Below are positions 33,740 through 41,071 of a stretch of DNA of 41,523 nucleotides, in pieces. Below the pieces are notes generated by a model, which worked only from the letters and a program-made list of their open reading frames with translations, had not been told where the DNA came from and ran no database searches. Made by a program: the position numbers and the translations under genes. This stretch comes from JALYTZ01 sp036559125 (GTDB taxonomy: Bacteria; Vulcanimicrobiota; Vulcanimicrobiia; Vulcanimicrobiales; Vulcanimicrobiaceae), in contig DATBTT010000069.1 of the NCBI GenBank assembly GCA_036559125.1, positions 1 through 41,523 of the forward strand, in the 5' to 3' direction. Position 1 is the stretch's first letter, and each line of letters begins with the position of its first letter.

Positions 33740-33766
33740 TTGGAGAGCTCCCCTAACGTGAAAGCG

Positions 33767-34885
33767 TTATATAGCATAGCGTTGCGCGTCGGAGCGACGC
33801 AGTTCGAGACCGATTCCGGGCCGCGCCGGATCGGGTGCGAGCAAACCGTCTTTCGGCTCGCTCGCGCCGTCGAAGAGCATCCGCTCGATGCGAACGTGAT
33901 CGTAGAAATACTCGATGTGTCGCAGTTGCTTACATGCAAGCGCGGCGTGCAAATGAAGGTGCGGCGCGCAATGCGTCGAGAGCGGAACCATCGCGGTCTG
34001 GCAGAGTCCGTCCACGGCCATCAAGCCCGAAAAGCCGCCGCAACGGGTGGCGTCGGCTTGAAGGACGTCGACCATTTTCGCATCGAGCATGCGGGAAAAT
34101 TGATACAGACCGTACCCGTATTCCCCATCCGATATGTCCATGCCCGGCGGCGCATGCTCGCGTACGTACCGCGTGCCGGCGTAGTCTTCGCGATAAACCG
34201 GTTCTTCGAACCACGTCACACGCGCTTGCGCGAAATGCTGCGCTTGCCCGATCGCCTGCTGCGCGGTGTAGGCACCGTTCGCGTCGACGAATAGTTCGGC
34301 ATCTTCTCCAATCGCTTGACGCGCTGCAGCCACGCGGGCGATGTCGGCGCGCGGATCGCGCCCGATCTTCATTTTCACGCGCGGGATACCGTCGGCCACC
34401 CAGCCCGAAAGATGATCGCAAAGCTGCTGTTGCGAGTACGACGTAAATCCGCCGCTCCCATAAACGGGTACTCGATCGAACGTCGCGCCCAACAACGCGT
34501 ACGTGGGCACGCCGAGTAGCTTGCCCTTGAGGTCCCACAATGCGACGTCGACGGCAGAAACGGCCATCGACGTAATTCCGTCGCGTCCGAGATTGCGCGT
34601 CTGCTCGTACATGTCGTCCCAGCGCGCACCGATGCGCATGGCATCGGCCCCGACGACGGTTTTGCGCAGCAGCGTGTGGATCAGCGTGGCGGTCGCTTCA
34701 TCGGCGTAGGTAAAGCCCATGCCCGTGACTCCGCCTGCGTCGATCTCGACGTAGACCATCGTGGTCGCATCCCATTGGAGCGTTCCGTCCGATTCGGGAG
34801 TGGACGTCGGGATGCGGTACGCTTGCACGCGAAGCGCTTCGATGTTCGCATCCGCGCGTACGGCCGAAGCCGCGTGAGAAGTCAC
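33767..34885 (-). CDS. Mandelate racemase/enolase-superfamily dehydratase
   Basis: A 372-residue enzyme of the mandelate racemase subgroup. Visible parts are the capping domain start 'EALRVQAYRIPT', 'VKMKIG' (KxK base), metal ligands 'FVDANGAY' (Asp), 'WFEEPV' (Glu) and 'DISDGEYG', and the His base in 'STHCAPHLHLH'. It abstracts the alpha-proton of a carboxylate and commonly dehydrates sugar acids. The start is GTG 34885, 3 bp after the TPP gene stop. Its neighbours suggest a sugar-acid dehydration step feeding the hydroxyacid dehydrogenase (inference). Confidence 0.88.
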   Translation of the reverse strand: MTSHAASAVRADANIEALRVQAYRIPTSTPESDGTLQWDATTMVYVEIDAGGVTGMGFTYADEATATLIHTLLRKTVVGADAMRIGARWDDMYEQTRNLGRDGITSMAVSAVDVALWDLKGKLLGVPTYALLGATFDRVPVYGSGGFTSYSQQQLCDHLSGWVADGIPRVKMKIGRDPRADIARVAAARQAIGEDAELFVDANGAYTAQQAIGQAQHFAQARVTWFEEPVYREDYAGTRYVREHAPPGMDISDGEYGYGLYQFSRMLDAKMVDVLQADATRCGGFSGLMAVDGLCQTAMVPLSTHCAPHLHLHAALACKQLRHIEYFYDHVRIERMLFDGASEPKDGLLAPDPARPGIGLELRRSDAQRYAI

Positions 34886-34888
34886 CGG

Positions 34889-36676
34889 CTACCGGCCCTC
34901 GCGATGCGGCAGCACGCTAGCAAGAACGCTCTTGATCGATTCCTTGATCACGCCGCCTTCGTCCGGATCGCCTTTAGTGAGCGCGGAAAACAAATTGTGC
35001 GCTTCCTCCAAGCTGATATGTGGTGGAAGCTGCGTGATATTCGCATCGACCACGGCATCGAAAACAACCGGACGATCTGACGACAGCGCGCGGTCCCAAG
35101 CCGAACCGATATCTTCGGTGCGCTCGACGCGAATCCCGAGCAGCCCAATCGAGTCCGCGTACGCGGCGTAGTTGAAGTGCGGCAAGTTCTGCGAGGCTTC
35201 GTACTTCGGATTGCCCGACTCGACGCGCATCTCCCACGTCACTTGGTTGAGGTCCGAATTATTCAGTACCAAAAAGATCAGCCGCGGGTCGGACCAGCGC
35301 TTCCAATACTTCGCAACGGTCAGAAGTTCGGCAGTGCCGTTCATCTGCATCGCGCCATCTCCCGTGCACGCCACCACGACGCGGTCGGGGAACGCGAACT
35401 TCGCCGATATCGCGTACGGAACGGCGGACCCCATCGTCGCGAGTCCTCCGGAAAGCGACGATTTCATGCCGCGCTTCATGCGGATGTTGCGGGCGAACCA
35501 ATTGGTCGCAGTCCCCGCATCGCCGGTAAGAATGCTGTTGGCCGGAAGGCGCTCGTTGAGCTCCCAAAAAACCAGCTGCGGATTGATAGCCTCGCCGGTG
35601 ACGTGGCTGCGCGCTTCCTCGTCGCCGTACCAATCGTCAAGATTCTTCGCGATCTTATCGCGCCACGTGGTATCGGTCTTCATCTTCAGCAGCGGCAGCA
35701 ACGCCTTGAGCGTCTGCCGGCTGTCGCCGATCAGATTGACTTCGGTCGGAAAGCGCAAGCCGACGTTGCGTGCGTCGATGTCGATCTGCACGCCGCGTGC
35801 GTGACCTTCCTTCGGCAAAAACTCCGAGTACGGATAACACGTGCCCACCATCAGCAACGTGTCGCAATCGTCCATCATGTCCGAACTGGGGCGCGTTCCA
35901 AGCAGGCCCAGCGTACCCGTAACGTACGGTAAATCGTCGGGCACCACGTATTTTCCAAGCAACGCTTTCGCGATGCCGGCGCCCAAACGGTCCGCAACGG
36001 CAATGACCTCGTCGGTAGCCTGCCACGCACCTTGCCCGACCAGCATCGCGACGCGTTCGCCCGCGTTGAGCAAATCCGCGGCCCGCTGCAAATCGGCGTC
36101 GGCCGGTATCACGACCGGCGCGCTGTATCCGACGCTGCTGCGCGTGAAGTTATGCTTGCGCGGCGGCTGGGGAACGGCTTTCTTTTCCTGCACGTCCTTC
36201 GGCACGATCACGCACGTGACGGCCCGGAACGCCGCAGCAGTCCGAACCGCGCGATCGACAATGTGCCGCATTGCGGCTGGGCTCGACACCGTGTAGACGT
36301 ACTCCGTCACGTCCTGGAAGAGCGTCTGAAGATCGACCTCTTGCTGATACGAAGCGCCGAGCGCGCTCGTAGCAGCCTGGCCGACAATCGCCACGACCGG
36401 CGTATGATCCATCTTGGCGTCGTACAGCCCGTTGAGCAAATGCACGGCGCCCGGGCCGGAAGTAGCCAGGCATATGCCGACTTCGCCAGTAAATTTCGCA
36501 TGCGCACATGCCATAAACGCGGCCATCTCTTCGTGTCGGACCTGCACGAACTCCAGCTTGTCCCCAATCCGGTCGAACGCGCCCATAATGCCGTTAATGC
36601 CATCGCCGGGGTATCCGTAGACGCGATAAAAACCCCACTCGACAAGGCGTTCGAGCAAAAAGTCGCTGGTCGTCAC
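34889..36676 (-). CDS. TPP-dependent pyruvate oxidase/decarboxylase-like enzyme
   Basis: A 595-residue TPP enzyme of the acetolactate synthase/PoxB family. The N-terminal Pyr domain has 'YGYPGDGINGIMGAF' and catalytic Glu in 'RHEEMAAFM'. The central domain has 'LGLLGTRPSSDMM'. The PP domain has the GDG...N TPP motif: 'CTGDGAMQMNGTAELLT' through 'LVLNNSDLNQV'. It resembles the 'thiamine pyrophosphate-requiring protein'/pyruvate:quinone oxidoreductase group. GTG 36676 is preferred because TGGGG lies nine bases upstream; GTG 36691 (five residues longer) is the alternative. It is the first gene of the leftward run. Confidence 0.85.
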   Translation of the reverse strand: MTTSDFLLERLVEWGFYRVYGYPGDGINGIMGAFDRIGDKLEFVQVRHEEMAAFMACAHAKFTGEVGICLATSGPGAVHLLNGLYDAKMDHTPVVAIVGQAATSALGASYQQEVDLQTLFQDVTEYVYTVSSPAAMRHIVDRAVRTAAAFRAVTCVIVPKDVQEKKAVPQPPRKHNFTRSSVGYSAPVVIPADADLQRAADLLNAGERVAMLVGQGAWQATDEVIAVADRLGAGIAKALLGKYVVPDDLPYVTGTLGLLGTRPSSDMMDDCDTLLMVGTCYPYSEFLPKEGHARGVQIDIDARNVGLRFPTEVNLIGDSRQTLKALLPLLKMKTDTTWRDKIAKNLDDWYGDEEARSHVTGEAINPQLVFWELNERLPANSILTGDAGTATNWFARNIRMKRGMKSSLSGGLATMGSAVPYAISAKFAFPDRVVVACTGDGAMQMNGTAELLTVAKYWKRWSDPRLIFLVLNNSDLNQVTWEMRVESGNPKYEASQNLPHFNYAAYADSIGLLGIRVERTEDIGSAWDRALSSDRPVVFDAVVDANITQLPPHISLEEAHNLFSALTKGDPDEGGVIKESIKSVLASVLPHREGR

Positions 36677-36773
36677 AGTTGTTAACCCCACAAAGAAAAT
36701 CGCGCAGATATGGACCTCCAGGTCTTACCCGCCGACCCCATCCCGAAACAAACAAACTTGCATCACTTTCCCC

Positions 36774-36880
36774 GTCACCCCAAGCCTGTCGAAGGGCCAC
36801 CGGTAGCAATGCCCCGCCCATTCCGAGCCTGTCGAAGGCCACCGGTCGTACTGCCCCGTCACCCTGAGCCTGTCGAAGGG
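36774..36880 (+). repeat. Three clustered copies of the dispersed repeat
   Basis: Copies at 36774-36796 (one substitution run, CCCCAAGCC), 36817-36838 (degenerate start) and 36858-36880 (exact). They are all in + orientation and lie in the divergent promoter region between the TPP enzyme and the DUF3175 gene. ACCGGT sits between copies twice, suggesting local duplication of about 40 bp. Confidence 0.85.
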
Positions 36881-36929
36881 CCCAATCCTGGGTAAACGCA
36901 TCTCCTTAACGCTAGCCGGGAGGGACGAA

Positions 36930-37214
36930 ATGACGGAAAAGTGGTCGCAAAACGTCACCGAGCATAGCGATGCCCTCGATCTCGAAGAGGGCGTCTTCAA
37001 AAAGCGCAGTGCAAAAGAGATCGCGTTATCCTTGAAGCGCTCCGCCGAACGGAGCCGCCGTCGCAAAGGCAGGACGGCCTATCAGTCCGCCATGTCCATG
37101 CTCACGTTTTATATCAATCGAGCAGGCAAAGATCTGAGCGGCGGCCGTCTGCGCATTCTCGAACGATCGAAGAACGAGCTACGCAAAGCCTTCGGGCGCT
37201 CCGAACAACCTTGA
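36930..37214 (+). CDS. DUF3175-like small basic protein
   Basis: A 94-residue basic, helical protein. It opens 'KWSQNVTEHSDALDLEEGVF', followed by 'SAKEIALSLKRSAERS' and 'YQSAMSMLTFYINRAGKDLS', then 'RRLRILERSKNELRKAFG'-like residues; this is the DUF3175 layout. Function is unknown. ATG 36930 has GGGAGG six bases upstream. It ends 9 bp from the convergent histone-like gene. Both products are basic, so an association with DNA or stress is possible (inference). Confidence 0.8.
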   Translation: MTEKWSQNVTEHSDALDLEEGVFKKRSAKEIALSLKRSAERSRRRKGRTAYQSAMSMLTFYINRAGKDLSGGRLRILERSKNELRKAFGRSEQP

Positions 37215-37223
37215 TCGAAGTCG

Positions 37224-37793
37224 CTACTTCTTCTTGCGAGCCGTCGTTTTCTTGCGAGCCGTCGTTTTCTTGCGCGTCGTCTTCTTGCGAGCCGTCGTCT
37301 TCTTGCGAGCCGTCGTCTTCTTGCGCGTCGTGCTCGTCTTTTTACGCGTTGCGCTTGTTTTGCGCGTCGTCTTCTTCGTAGCCGACGTCTTCCGCGTCGC
37401 TGCAGCTCGCTTCGCCCCACGCTTGCGCGCGGCAGACGGGGCGCTTCCCGTGCCGCGCGACTTCCGCGTACCCGCAGCCTTCCGAGCCGACTTCTTTCGA
37501 TCCGACGAACTACGCCGGCTCCGCGGTTGCGTCCCTAACTCATGCCAATCGGTCTCCGAGATATCCACCTTGTAATGTTTGGCCGCTTTCTTGATATTGG
37601 CGAAAGCGACGTCCCGTTCGCTTTGCGAAACGCCTCGCACTTGGTCGAAGCGCGCAATTGCGTTGCGCACGTGCGAAGCATCGGTCATCGGTTCCTTGCG
37701 CTGTTCGGGATACGCAAATACACTGTCGGGAAGATCCCCGCGCTCCGTCAAGTCGCCGTGCTTTTCGTGCGGTTTCCAGGTCGCTCGCGCCAT
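37224..37793 (-). CDS. DUF6582-like N-terminus fused to a histone-H1-like Lys/Thr/Ala tail
   Basis: A 189-residue protein in two parts. Residues 1-85 form a small globular domain ('HGDLTERGDLPDSVFAYPEQR', 'HVRNAIARFDQVRGVSQSERDVAFANI', 'HYKVDISETDWHELG') typical of DUF6582 proteins. Residues 90-189 are a low-complexity Lys/Thr/Ala/Arg tail with repeats KKTTAR, resembling bacterial histone H1-like proteins (AlgP/HctB type) that bind DNA by charge. The DNA of the tail is an imperfect 18-bp repeat (37226-37370), prone to length change. ATG 37793 has AGGA upstream. The role may be nucleoid compaction or DNA protection (inference). Confidence 0.8.
   Translation of the reverse strand: MARATWKPHEKHGDLTERGDLPDSVFAYPEQRKEPMTDASHVRNAIARFDQVRGVSQSERDVAFANIKKAAKHYKVDISETDWHELGTQPRSRRSSSDRKKSARKAAGTRKSRGTGSAPSAARKRGAKRAAATRKTSATKKTTRKTSATRKKTSTTRKKTTARKKTTARKKTTRKKTTARKKTTARKKK
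37226..37370 (-). repeat. Internal coding repeat of the histone-like tail
   Basis: An imperfect 15-18-bp repeat of the form CTTGCGAGCCGTCGT occurs about seven times. It encodes alternating K-K-T-T-A-R units of the histone-like tail. The number of units is likely to vary between strains. Confidence 0.8.
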
Positions 37794-38120
37794 CTCGTCC
37801 TACCCCCTCACTAATCTGGGAGCTACCCGAAAAAGCGCGATGCGTAACGAATGCGTAACGAAGGAACGCCATCATGAAATCGGGACCCGAATTCCTACGT
37901 CCGAAAGTTGCTGTTGTACCTTGCTCGCTTCCGGTTGAATGAGGTGGTTGCGCACGTCTGTTCGGCTCATCGTTGTGCCCCAGGCTCCGCCGATGCATCA
38001 CGCCGGCGATTGGGCTCGATCGAGAACAGAGCGCGACCATCGATGCCGTCATATCACGACCGGCACTCGTGCGCGGCGGCTGCGGCATGATTTGGCCGGC
38101 AGTTGAGCCAACTCCACCGA
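37794..38120. other. Intergenic region without a confident gene
   Basis: About 330 bp between the histone-like gene and the protease. It contains two adjacent 11-bp copies of ATGCGTAACGA (37840-37861), and no clear sigma-70 promoter on either strand. A 22-codon ORF with an AAGGA element (37874-37942, +, MKSGPEFLRPKVAV...) is possible but unsupported. Otherwise I see nothing in it. Confidence 0.4.
37840..37861. repeat. Tandem 11-bp direct repeat
   Basis: ATGCGTAACGA occurs twice in immediate succession, 47 bp upstream of the histone-like gene start (minus strand). It could be an operator for that gene. Confidence 0.5.
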
Positions 38121-39641
38121 ATGCAAATGCTGCGCAACCGGGTGCTGACAGCGGTAGCACTCGTCCTCCTCATGAGCCCGGTAGCCCGGGCCGAGACGTT
38201 CGACCCAACCACGGTTACTGCCGCCGCGCTTTTGCAGCGGGCTGATTTAGCACGCGGCTCTTTGGAAGCGGGTTCGTACACGCGTGTCCGGCAGGTGCAC
38301 GTTGGCGGCGTCGATCGTACCTCGACGACCTGGTCGGAAGGCGACAACTGGCTCTGGCGCGAGCAGGGCGGAGGATTTACCGTCGCCGACGGCTCGTACA
38401 AAGGTCAAAGCTGGAGTCAGGACGAGAACGGCATCGTCGTGCTGCACAGCGACTTCCGCAGCAAAGTCGATCCAAACGTGCTCGCGTGGGAGCATCCGGA
38501 CGATCCCACGTATCGAGTCCAGGTCCTGGGAGTCACGCAAGCCGCGCCGCAGGAATACGTCGTCGAGGCGAACCCGCCGGGCGGAAGCGACGAATACCGT
38601 TACTACGACGCGAAGACACATCTCCTCGCGCGCGTCGTGGCTTTTGAGAAAGACCGGTATCGCCACGTGACCGATTATCTGGATTATCGCCTGATATTCG
38701 GTGAGGAGACCGCATTTACGCTGCACTCGTATGATGGGCGGCCGCAGAATGACCGGCTGACGCGGACGGTGTCGTTCGAAAAAACCTCCGCTTCGGTTTC
38801 ACTGACGATTCCCCCGTCGCGCGCGCTTTTTGCTCTGAGCGGGAATGGTCCCATTGAATTGCCGGTTCGTTTTACGCCCCAAGGCATCGTCATACGCGCG
38901 AACGTTAACGGCCGGGGTCTTGATTTTCTGCTCGATAGCGGTGCCTCGGGTCTCATCATCGATCCCGGCGTCGCGCACCAGCTCGGCCTGACGCCGTTCG
39001 GGCGCGAAAGCACGACGATCGGTGGCGGTGACGTAGACATAGGTCTCGTGCGCATCGCCCAGATGACGCTGGGCCCGTTGCAACTGCGTGACGTCGTCTA
39101 TTCAACATCTCCCTACGACCAACAATTCGACGGAGCACGAGTCGTCGGATTGATGGGCTATGACTTGCTCGCGAGCGCGATTACCGAAATCGACTTCAAA
39201 AAACAAACCGTAAAAGTCTATCCGCAGAGTGCCTTCGATCCCGCGAAGCTCGGGCTGCATCCGGTACCAATTCAGCTTGACGACGGCGTTCCCCGCGCGG
39301 CAGGCTCTATCGAAGGAGTGGCGGGCTCGTTTCTGGTGGATACGGGCGCATTTGGAATTCTGGCGTACAAGAACTACGTCGATAAATTGCCTTTCGCACC
39401 GATTTCATCGTCACAGTTCAGCATCGGCACCGTCGGCGGCTCGATGAACGCGCAGGTGCGAGATGTAACGAATCTGGCCTTCGGCGACATCATGTTCCGT
39501 ACTGCGAACGTCGTGGTACCGTCGGCTTCTACTTTTGACATTACCGACTACGACGCCATTATCGGCCGCAATGCCCTTCTCGACTATTTGCTCTATTTCG
39601 ACTATGCCGACCGCATGCTGTACGTCAAACCGAACGTCTGA
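38121..39641 (+). CDS. Secreted two-lobe retropepsin-like aspartic protease
   Basis: A 506-residue exported protein. The signal peptide is MQMLRNRVLTAVALVLLMSP with cleavage after ARA (about residue 24). Residues 25-230 resemble a LolA/RseB-like beta half-barrel (GSYTRVRQVHVGG, then YYDAKTHLLARVVAFEK). Two aspartic protease lobes follow: D272 in 'FLLDSGASGLIIDP' and D407 in 'FLVDTGAFGILAY', each with the family's hydrophobic-Asp-Ser/Thr-Gly pattern and a later 'VVGLMGYDLL' / 'AIIGRNALLDYLL' flap-like block. One chain thus carries a complete catalytic dyad. Probably periplasmic. The ATG at 38127 is an alternative start. It stands alone. Confidence 0.8.
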   Translation: MQMLRNRVLTAVALVLLMSPVARAETFDPTTVTAAALLQRADLARGSLEAGSYTRVRQVHVGGVDRTSTTWSEGDNWLWREQGGGFTVADGSYKGQSWSQDENGIVVLHSDFRSKVDPNVLAWEHPDDPTYRVQVLGVTQAAPQEYVVEANPPGGSDEYRYYDAKTHLLARVVAFEKDRYRHVTDYLDYRLIFGEETAFTLHSYDGRPQNDRLTRTVSFEKTSASVSLTIPPSRALFALSGNGPIELPVRFTPQGIVIRANVNGRGLDFLLDSGASGLIIDPGVAHQLGLTPFGRESTTIGGGDVDIGLVRIAQMTLGPLQLRDVVYSTSPYDQQFDGARVVGLMGYDLLASAITEIDFKKQTVKVYPQSAFDPAKLGLHPVPIQLDDGVPRAAGSIEGVAGSFLVDTGAFGILAYKNYVDKLPFAPISSSQFSIGTVGGSMNAQVRDVTNLAFGDIMFRTANVVVPSASTFDITDYDAIIGRNALLDYLLYFDYADRMLYVKPNV

Positions 39642-39668
39642 GTCACCGGTCGTCGAGGTATCGCCGGG

Positions 39669-40280
39669 TCATCGCGATCTCCCGAAGCGTTCGAATTGAT
39701 AGAGCAGATGCGCCTTCACAGCCGGCCATTCTGAGGCGATGATGCTGTAGACGCACGTGTCACGGAGTGTGCCGTTGGCGTGCAGAGCGCGGCTGCGCAA
39801 GATGCCGTCGAGCTTCGCACCGAGTCGCTCGATCGCGCGGCGGCTCGGACGGTTGAACGACGACGTTCGGAATTCGACCGCGATGCAATCGAGCGTCTCG
39901 AATGCGTGCTGCAACAGCAACAGTTTCGCCTCGGTGTTGAGCAGCGTGCGCTGCACGGAGGCGCGATACCACGTCGAACCGATTTCGAGCCGCCGCACGT
40001 CGCGCTCGACGTTCATGTACGTCGTCATGCCGGCAATCGCACCGCCGGCGCTCACGGTAAACGGCAGCATCGTCCCCGCGGTCGCAAGCGCCAGCCGTCG
40101 TTCGATCTCCGCGCGCATCCCCTCCGGAGCCGGCACCGACGTGTACCACAATTTCCAGAGTTCACCGTCGCGAACGGCTTCGACCAGCCCGTCGCGGTGC
40201 TCCGGGCGCAACGGTTCGAGCGTCACGATCGACCCGCGCAGGGTTATCGGCGCGAGTGTTCCGGCAAATGCGTTCATCAT
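39669..40280 (-). CDS. GNAT acetyltransferase (RimJ/RimL type)
   Basis: A 203-residue GNAT-fold protein that acetylates an amine from acetyl-CoA. It opens 'ITLRGSIVTLEPLRPEHRDGL', with the mid-fold 'RRLEIGSTWYRASVQRTLLN' where the acetyl-CoA loop would lie, and 'CIAVEFRTSSFNRPSRRAIERLGAKLDG', the family's typical closing. The acceptor is unknown. ATG 40280 forms an ATGA overlap with the CtaG stop, and a second ATG follows at 40277. Its position at the end of the QcrB-CtaG group suggests co-transcription but not a role in respiration. Confidence 0.85.
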   Translation of the reverse strand: MMNAFAGTLAPITLRGSIVTLEPLRPEHRDGLVEAVRDGELWKLWYTSVPAPEGMRAEIERRLALATAGTMLPFTVSAGGAIAGMTTYMNVERDVRRLEIGSTWYRASVQRTLLNTEAKLLLLQHAFETLDCIAVEFRTSSFNRPSRRAIERLGAKLDGILRSRALHANGTLRDTCVYSIIASEWPAVKAHLLYQFERFGRSR

Positions 40281-41071
40281 CCCGAGTTTCGAGCCGGGTA
40301 GGGTTCGCCGCCTTCGACACGTTCGTGCGCCGCCCAAACCGCCGCGGTGATCATGAAGGCGACGAACACTATCGCCCCGCCGCCGATCCACATCACCGCT
40401 CCGGCATTCTGCTGATCGGCAAGCGCCGCCGCCGGCGACCTACCGATCGCGTAGTGCGCGTAGAGGACGTATCGGGACGAAAAGATCGTCAGCCCGAGAA
40501 ATGCGCCCTGCGGAATCGCCAGAAACAGATAGAGCATGCGCGCGGGGAACGCAACCGGTCGCGGCGCGTATCCCACCTGTACGACCGGCAACCAAAAAAG
40601 GAACGCAACGACCACCAAGAGCGCGTGCTCGCCGGCGTGCACGGCTTCATTGCGCAATGCAAGATCGTATAGCGGCGAGAAATGCACGGTCCACAACGTC
40701 GCGGTAAAAAGTAACAGTGCCGGAACCGGCGAGCTTAACGCGAGCACGATCGGATGGCGCACGACCCGGGCTACGGCTTTCCCAATGTCCGGCGCGGGCA
40801 ACGCAACGACAAGCAGCAGCGGCGCGCCCAACAGCACGAGAGGCGGCCCGATTAGCGTCAGGATCAGGTGCTGCGTCATGTGAGCTGCGAACGACAGGTC
40901 CGCTAATGCGTCAAATGGCGGCAGCACGCACGCCGTCATCAACGCAACACCGATCGTGAAGGACCCCAGACGCAATGCCGAATACCGCCGCTGCGGATAA
41001 CGGCGATCGTACGCGCGCACCGCACATGCGTACGCAACGATCGTAGCGAGCCCCAGGATGGCGGCGATCAC
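40277..41071 (-). CDS. ctaG: CtaG/Caa3-type cytochrome c oxidase assembly protein
   Basis: A 264-residue integral membrane protein with about seven predicted helices, of the Caa3_CtaG family needed for assembly of the copper site of cytochrome oxidase. Diagnostic segments are 'AHMTQHLILTLIGPPLVLLGAP' and 'VHAGEHALLVVVAFLFWLPV', each with His pairs likely to handle copper. The start is GTG 41071 in a 4-bp GTGA overlap with the cytochrome b gene stop. Neighbouring QcrB supports a role in the aerobic respiratory chain. Confidence 0.88.
   Translation of the reverse strand: MIAAILGLATIVAYACAVRAYDRRYPQRRYSALRLGSFTIGVALMTACVLPPFDALADLSFAAHMTQHLILTLIGPPLVLLGAPLLLVVALPAPDIGKAVARVVRHPIVLALSSPVPALLLFTATLWTVHFSPLYDLALRNEAVHAGEHALLVVVAFLFWLPVVQVGYAPRPVAFPARMLYLFLAIPQGAFLGLTIFSSRYVLYAHYAIGRSPAAALADQQNAGAVMWIGGGAIVFVAFMITAAVWAAHERVEGGEPYPARNSG

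Noticed and set aside
33179..34294. Long + strand open frame across the FAD and enolase-superfamily genes
   Set aside because: Same reason; it also runs across the junction of two conserved minus-strand genes.
37874..37942. A 22-codon ORF with an AAGGA element
   Set aside because: Very short, no promoter or terminator, and no protein-like pattern; listed only as a possibility within the intergenic region.
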